Source of the DNA: Glandiceps talaboti
Taxonomy: Eukaryota > Hemichordata > Enteropneusta > Spengelidae
NCBI RefSeq assembly: GCF_964340395.1
Contig: NC_135553.1
Location: forward strand, 23,431,949 to 23,495,948
Length of the DNA: 64,000 nt
Reading direction: 5' to 3'
This document shows positions 59,915 to 64,000 of this stretch, piece after piece; position 1 is the first letter of the stretch, and each line of letters opens with the position of its first letter. The position numbers and the translations under genes were made by a program. The notes beneath the pieces were generated by a model. The model did not search any database. It was not told the origin of the DNA and worked only from the letters and a program-made list of their open reading frames with translations.

Positions 59915-62900
59915 TTAACTAAGGTTATTATCTAACGCCATGCATTGAGGATTTGTTTTATAGGGACCGGCATCTTCAAGAACACCATCAGGAGCACATA
60001 TCCATGGATCTTCTGTCTCCCGTTGCCACGACAACAACCTGGTCTTCAGCTCCTTCAAGATGGCTGCATATGAATCATCATTAACGACGTTTGTAACTTC
60101 TAATGGGTCCTTGTTTAGATCAAACAGTTCCCATTTGTGACGATAGTAATACTGTTGTAGAGTTTTAAACCAGTGTAATGGTTGGTGATCTCTAGTTCTG
60201 TTTAAGAGATCTTGAAAGGAAGGAGAGATGTAAAAGTCTTGATCTATAGGAAAGGGCATTTTGTAATTTAAATTTTGAATCAGTCTGTAGTTTTTATGTC
60301 TGATTACCCGCATAGGGTAATACATGGTGATTTCATGCAAATTGTGACTTGCATAGACAGTATCCCAACCTGACTGCGGTTCTTCAGCTAAAACTGGTAG
60401 TAGTGACTTGCCAGTCAATTTGACATCTTTCTTTAACAACTTGTACTTTGGGTAGGACATATTAAACCATTCTAGAACAGTTGGTACAATATCCAGAGTA
60501 CTGGCCATGGCATTACTTTCGTCTCCCCAACGTTTAGTAACATATGGCGAGGATACCAACATAGGCTCTGCCATGCCTGGTTCATACAAATTAGTTCTGC
60601 CATTTGGGAAAGGAATTCCGTTGTCAGATGTGTAGATGATGAGTGTGTCGTCTTCATGGCCAGCTGCTTTCAGTTCTTTCAAAACTAACCCGATTCCTGG
60701 AGAGGAAAGAAAATAAACCAATGAGTATCCTAAAGAATTGCGTAGATATAGTAAATTCTACATCATACATACAGGTGTGCTGACCAAACAATTTCTGAAA
60801 TGAGAAAGTTTGAAGTTATAATGCCCTCTAGAGTTTTGTCTTGTCATCCAAGAAGGCATCTCCATTATGGATAGAAACACAGTTTTGCCAAACTGCTGTG
60901 ACATCGAACAAGTTTACACTGGAAAGACAAATATTTGTTGCAAATACCAATGGCTCTGAAGCACAACGTACATTATCTTGATAGTTTCTATTAAACTTGT
61001 AAAGCAGAAAATCAAAAGACTGGAAATTATTTTCCCTTGAAAACATTACGGTTATTATAATATGAGATTTTAAGTAATCTCCTTTGAATCAATTTCAGGT
61101 ATTTGCCATATGTATTTTTGAGTAACGAATAGAAAGGTTTAGTTGCATGTTAGAACATGTATGGACATAAAATCAAGCAGGCATACATGTAATGACATGC
61201 ATAGAGTTGTTTTAAACTTTCACAACTCACACTTCAAAGACAGTGCAACGTGCATGTGTGAGTTTGCATCTTCTGCTCAGTATTCCAAACCTGTCGGTAT
61301 TTTAGACATTTTTCCCTGCAAAGTACTTGGATGAAAAATCCAACAATTATTTTGCAGTCACATTTCTGAACTGTGATATCAAAATTACGACATTTACTAG
61401 AAGAAAAATAACATCTGCTGTATGGAACATGTGCACTGAATTTGAATCATGTGACTGTGACGCTAAATGATGTATGGAACAAAGATAAATACTGTACATG
61501 CATCTAAATCTCTCTAATAGCAATGCTACAGAACTTCACCCCAAAGGAGTACTTTGGTGTCATATTTACTCACTTGATTTCAAGAGATGACAATAACGAT
61601 GAATGATGTAGTCTTAGGGATCATCGCACCATGTCCCACAAGATCAATAAGCAAACATTGCTCATTTACTTAAGTATTAACGAGTTTATATATGATGTAA
61701 ACTATGATGAAAACTGTCAGGAGATGATAGTAAACACATTAAAATACTACCAGAAAATCAGGAGATGATAGTAAACACATTAAAATACTACCAGAAAATC
61801 CAGCACTGTATATCACATTAAAGTAAATTTCAATAAACTTATCAACATCTAAGTAGTAAATACAGAAGCTATTATCATTGAAGGCGTGAAAGTTTCAAAA
61901 TTTGGTTAGAAGTGCTAAAATGAAGTTCAGCAATCACATTGATGCCAGACCCCTCCCAACAAACGAAGTTCACTTATTTTAATAGATTGTGTGACATTGT
62001 GTGATTGCCTCTTACCTTGATCAAGTCTACTAATAGTGGTATACTGTGCTGCTATGTCAGACCGAGCTGCTGGTGTGTCTTGGACAAAATATGGAAGTTC
62101 TACCTCATCTGGTTTATAAAGGATTGGTTTCCAGTCTGCAATTATTCCCATTCCTTTCTCACCATTCCCAAACTTTTCACAGAAATTGCCATATTCAGGA
62201 TGGGTGTGTCCACATCTATGTGGATCATGAAAAGCAACATACAGGAAAAATGGCCTGGATCAAAGAAAAGGAGTCTCATTAAACGGTAGAATACATGCAT
62301 TGTTAAGATGATATATCTCAATGAACTTAGTGTAAGAACAGTGTTTTTGCTAAGGGCTGGGAACCCCGGTAATAGGAAGGGGTAAATCTGGTAAAACTGG
62401 CATAGTTTCCCAGACATTATACCATAATATTGGTAGGGAACCCTGGTAATAGGAAGGGGGTAAATCTGGTAAAACTGGCAGTTTCCGCATATACATGTAC
62501 TATACAATAATTTTGGTGGGGAACCCCAGTAAAATGACAGGGGCACTCAGGTACTTTTACCTGGTTACCACCCTTAACAAAAACACTGAAGAATTTTCAA
62601 TAACATTATTCATTTCACTAGACATAATAAAACAACTTACATATGTATGATACTGTACTCTAATTTCTAAAACAAGTGATTTTACTAAAGGCTGTAAGTA
62701 ACGTAAAATATACAAATGCATTATTGTTTACCAGTCATTTTACTGGGTTTCCAAGCAAAACTGTGGTAGCTTGTATCGGAAACTTCACCACTTTTCTAGT
62801 TTTTTCCTTTGCTGTTACCTGTACTGGGGTTGCCCCCCCCCCCCCCCAAGGGAATTGTTATGACAGTCTCTCTACATATGCATTGTCGCTATCTATACAT

Positions 62901-63689
62901 TTGAATACCGGTACCTTGAGATAGTAAGACCATGACAATTCTCTGGCCTAAGGCTCCCAACCTTAGCAAACATACTGATTATCTAAGGTTAAGATTTGCA
63001 GTGCTATTCCTAAAGGATACAATGGCACTATAAAAGTGACTGCCAGGAGTGTGTGAAATGGATAACAGTTACCATTCACACTCATGAAATCATAAAACCA
63101 CAGAAGCACAGTCGGAAAAATGGGGGAATACTAATATGTAAACAAGACTAATTACTTAGAAATATTAAAACTATGTCTTAAATTTAGAGTCAAATGTATG
63201 GGAAACAGTATTCATCTCTACAGTGCTTTGTATGACAAGGCTTTTCCTCTAAAGATTTTTTTTTTAAAACTTAAAAGTATATTTTGTTGGATATTAAAGG
63301 TTTTTGTTAGGGGCGGTAAGTAGGTAAAATCTACCAATTGAAGGTTCCCAAACTAAATTATGGTAGTTTGTAAGGGAAACTATGTAACTTTTATTCCTTT
63401 CCCCTTTTCTCATACTGGGGTTCCCTAAACTTAGCAAAAACACTGATGTGTTTAGGTTTAGCTTGGTGAAGCAAGCAATGTACATTATCAATGTTACAAA
63501 CCGATCAAATACATACAATTCCTACTTTGTATGCTTACCTTGTGTCATTTGAGCTGAGGAAGTGCTGCACAAGTTGTTTGATGTGGGTGATGTTTCTTCC
63601 AACTTGAAGGATTGAGTTATTTTCTTCAGTTTCAGCATAGTCAAAGGGATAAACTGATTCAGGACCAACATGTTTTTTACCAATTATTC
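59915..63689 (-). CDS. SGSH: SGSH, heparan N-sulfatase, copy C (5' end outside window)
   Basis: Three minus-strand coding exons: exon 3 63689-63539, exon 4 62254-62016, last exon 60696-59915, with GT-AG introns and matching phases. Exons 1 and 2 (signal peptide, CSPSR motif) lie beyond 64000. Exon 3 gives [19 protein letters not shown], almost the human sequence, with Lys123 and His125 kept. Exon 4 gives [17 protein letters not shown] (His181 kept). The last exon gives [18 protein letters not shown], keeping Asp273, Asn274 and Arg282, then [20 protein letters not shown]. Of the three copies it is the most like vertebrate SGSH and the only one with all visible active-site residues canonical. 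It is therefore the likely functional lysosomal sulfamidase ortholog. The introns carry short hAT-like MITEs. Confidence 0.93.
61718..61799. repeat. 41-bp tandem duplication
   Basis: Two identical head-to-tail copies of CAGGAGATGATAGTAAACAC + ATTAAAATACTACCAGAAAAT, in the last intron of SGSH copy C. Absence of divergence implies a recent event. Confidence 0.95.
62339..62588. repeat. CAGTGTTTTTG-ended MITE, copy 1
   Basis: 250 bp. The ends are CAGTGTTTTTGCTAAGGGCT and AGCCACCCTTAACAAAAACACTG-like (CCCTTAACAAAAACACTG). Inside, GGAACCCYGGTAATAGGAAG + GGGTAAATCTGGTAAAACTG is doubled. AAGAA flanks both ends. Intron 3 of SGSH copy C. Confidence 0.8.
62671..62978. repeat. CAGTGTTTTTG-ended MITE, diverged copy 2
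   Basis: Left AAGTGATTTTACTAAAGGCT, right CCAACCTTAGCAAACATACTG. The interior shares TTTCCAAGCAAAACTGTGGT and a TACTGGGGTT block with copy 3. A poly-C run is at 62833-62847. Confidence 0.6.
63290..63447. repeat. CAGTGTTTTTG-ended MITE, copy 3
   Basis: Left TTTTTGTTAGGGGCGGTAAG, right TACTGGGGTTCCCTAAACTT + AGCAAAAACACTG. It lies about 90 bases downstream of exon 3 of SGSH copy C. Confidence 0.7.
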
Positions 63690-64000
63690 CTACAATCAAA
63701 TTATTTTTTTAATCAGACCATCTCCATATCATACTTTTGCATGTCACGCCCTAGCAAACAGTGTGTTAGCCTGGAACCGTATGGGTGGACACCAAATGTC
63801 CTACATGTAGCATGGATTCCAGGTTGTCTGTATATGGAATAGTACTACCATTAGTTAAATGATATCCCTGTATCTTGTGTTTACATCATTTCTTTTACAT
63901 CCAATACTCTACATTACATTTCTGGAAATAATATGCAACCTAATACCCCCATGTAGCGTCAATTTTTTTTAATTTATCGGTACAATTTTGCTATTGAAAA

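Overview
This is a window of animal nuclear DNA. Genes are split by many introns with GT-AG junctions, GC content is low, microsatellites are abundant (GTCT, GTAT/ATAC, TA, ATTG and GT runs), and interspersed repeats are dense. The genes fit a marine invertebrate, perhaps a deuterostome, but I cannot name the species. All exon models were made by eye, joining conserved protein segments at splice sites with matching phase.

Layout, left to right. (1) 256-4426, minus: a paralogue of the lysosomal heparan N-sulfatase SGSH (copy A), whose last exon lies beyond the left edge. (2) 4427-19785: a transposon-rich block. It holds a decayed hAT-like element (6347-8441), a two-gene ISL2EU/IS4EU-type DNA transposon (a broken THAP+DDE transposase on the plus strand, converging on a SWIM+YqaJ nuclease gene on the minus strand), two foldback elements with 9-bp target duplications, and the 5' end of a second YqaJ-type gene, now broken. 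(3) 19786-43221, plus: one complete 32-exon molybdo-flavoenzyme gene of the xanthine dehydrogenase/aldehyde oxidase family. It encodes 1340 residues, and the exons sum to exactly 4023 nt in one open frame. (4) 45655-56098, minus: a complete SGSH paralogue (copy B) with a tandemly duplicated third coding exon. (5) 59915-63689, minus: the 3' exons of a third SGSH gene (copy C), the closest to the vertebrate enzyme; its 5' exons lie beyond the right edge.

The host genes are a sulfatase family, all on the minus strand, with an unrelated plus-strand oxidoreductase and a transposon block between copies A and B. The sulfatases should act in lysosomal heparan sulfate degradation and the oxidoreductase in cytosolic purine or aldehyde hydroxylation. 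I see no operon-like link between them.

The most interesting points are: two consecutive minor-spliceosome (U12-type) introns in the oxidoreductase; replaced substrate-pocket residues in that enzyme; different active-site substitutions in SGSH copies A and B while C is canonical; the apparently mutually exclusive exon pair in copy B; and two hammerhead-ribozyme-like motifs in a Penelope-like repeat inside an intron.
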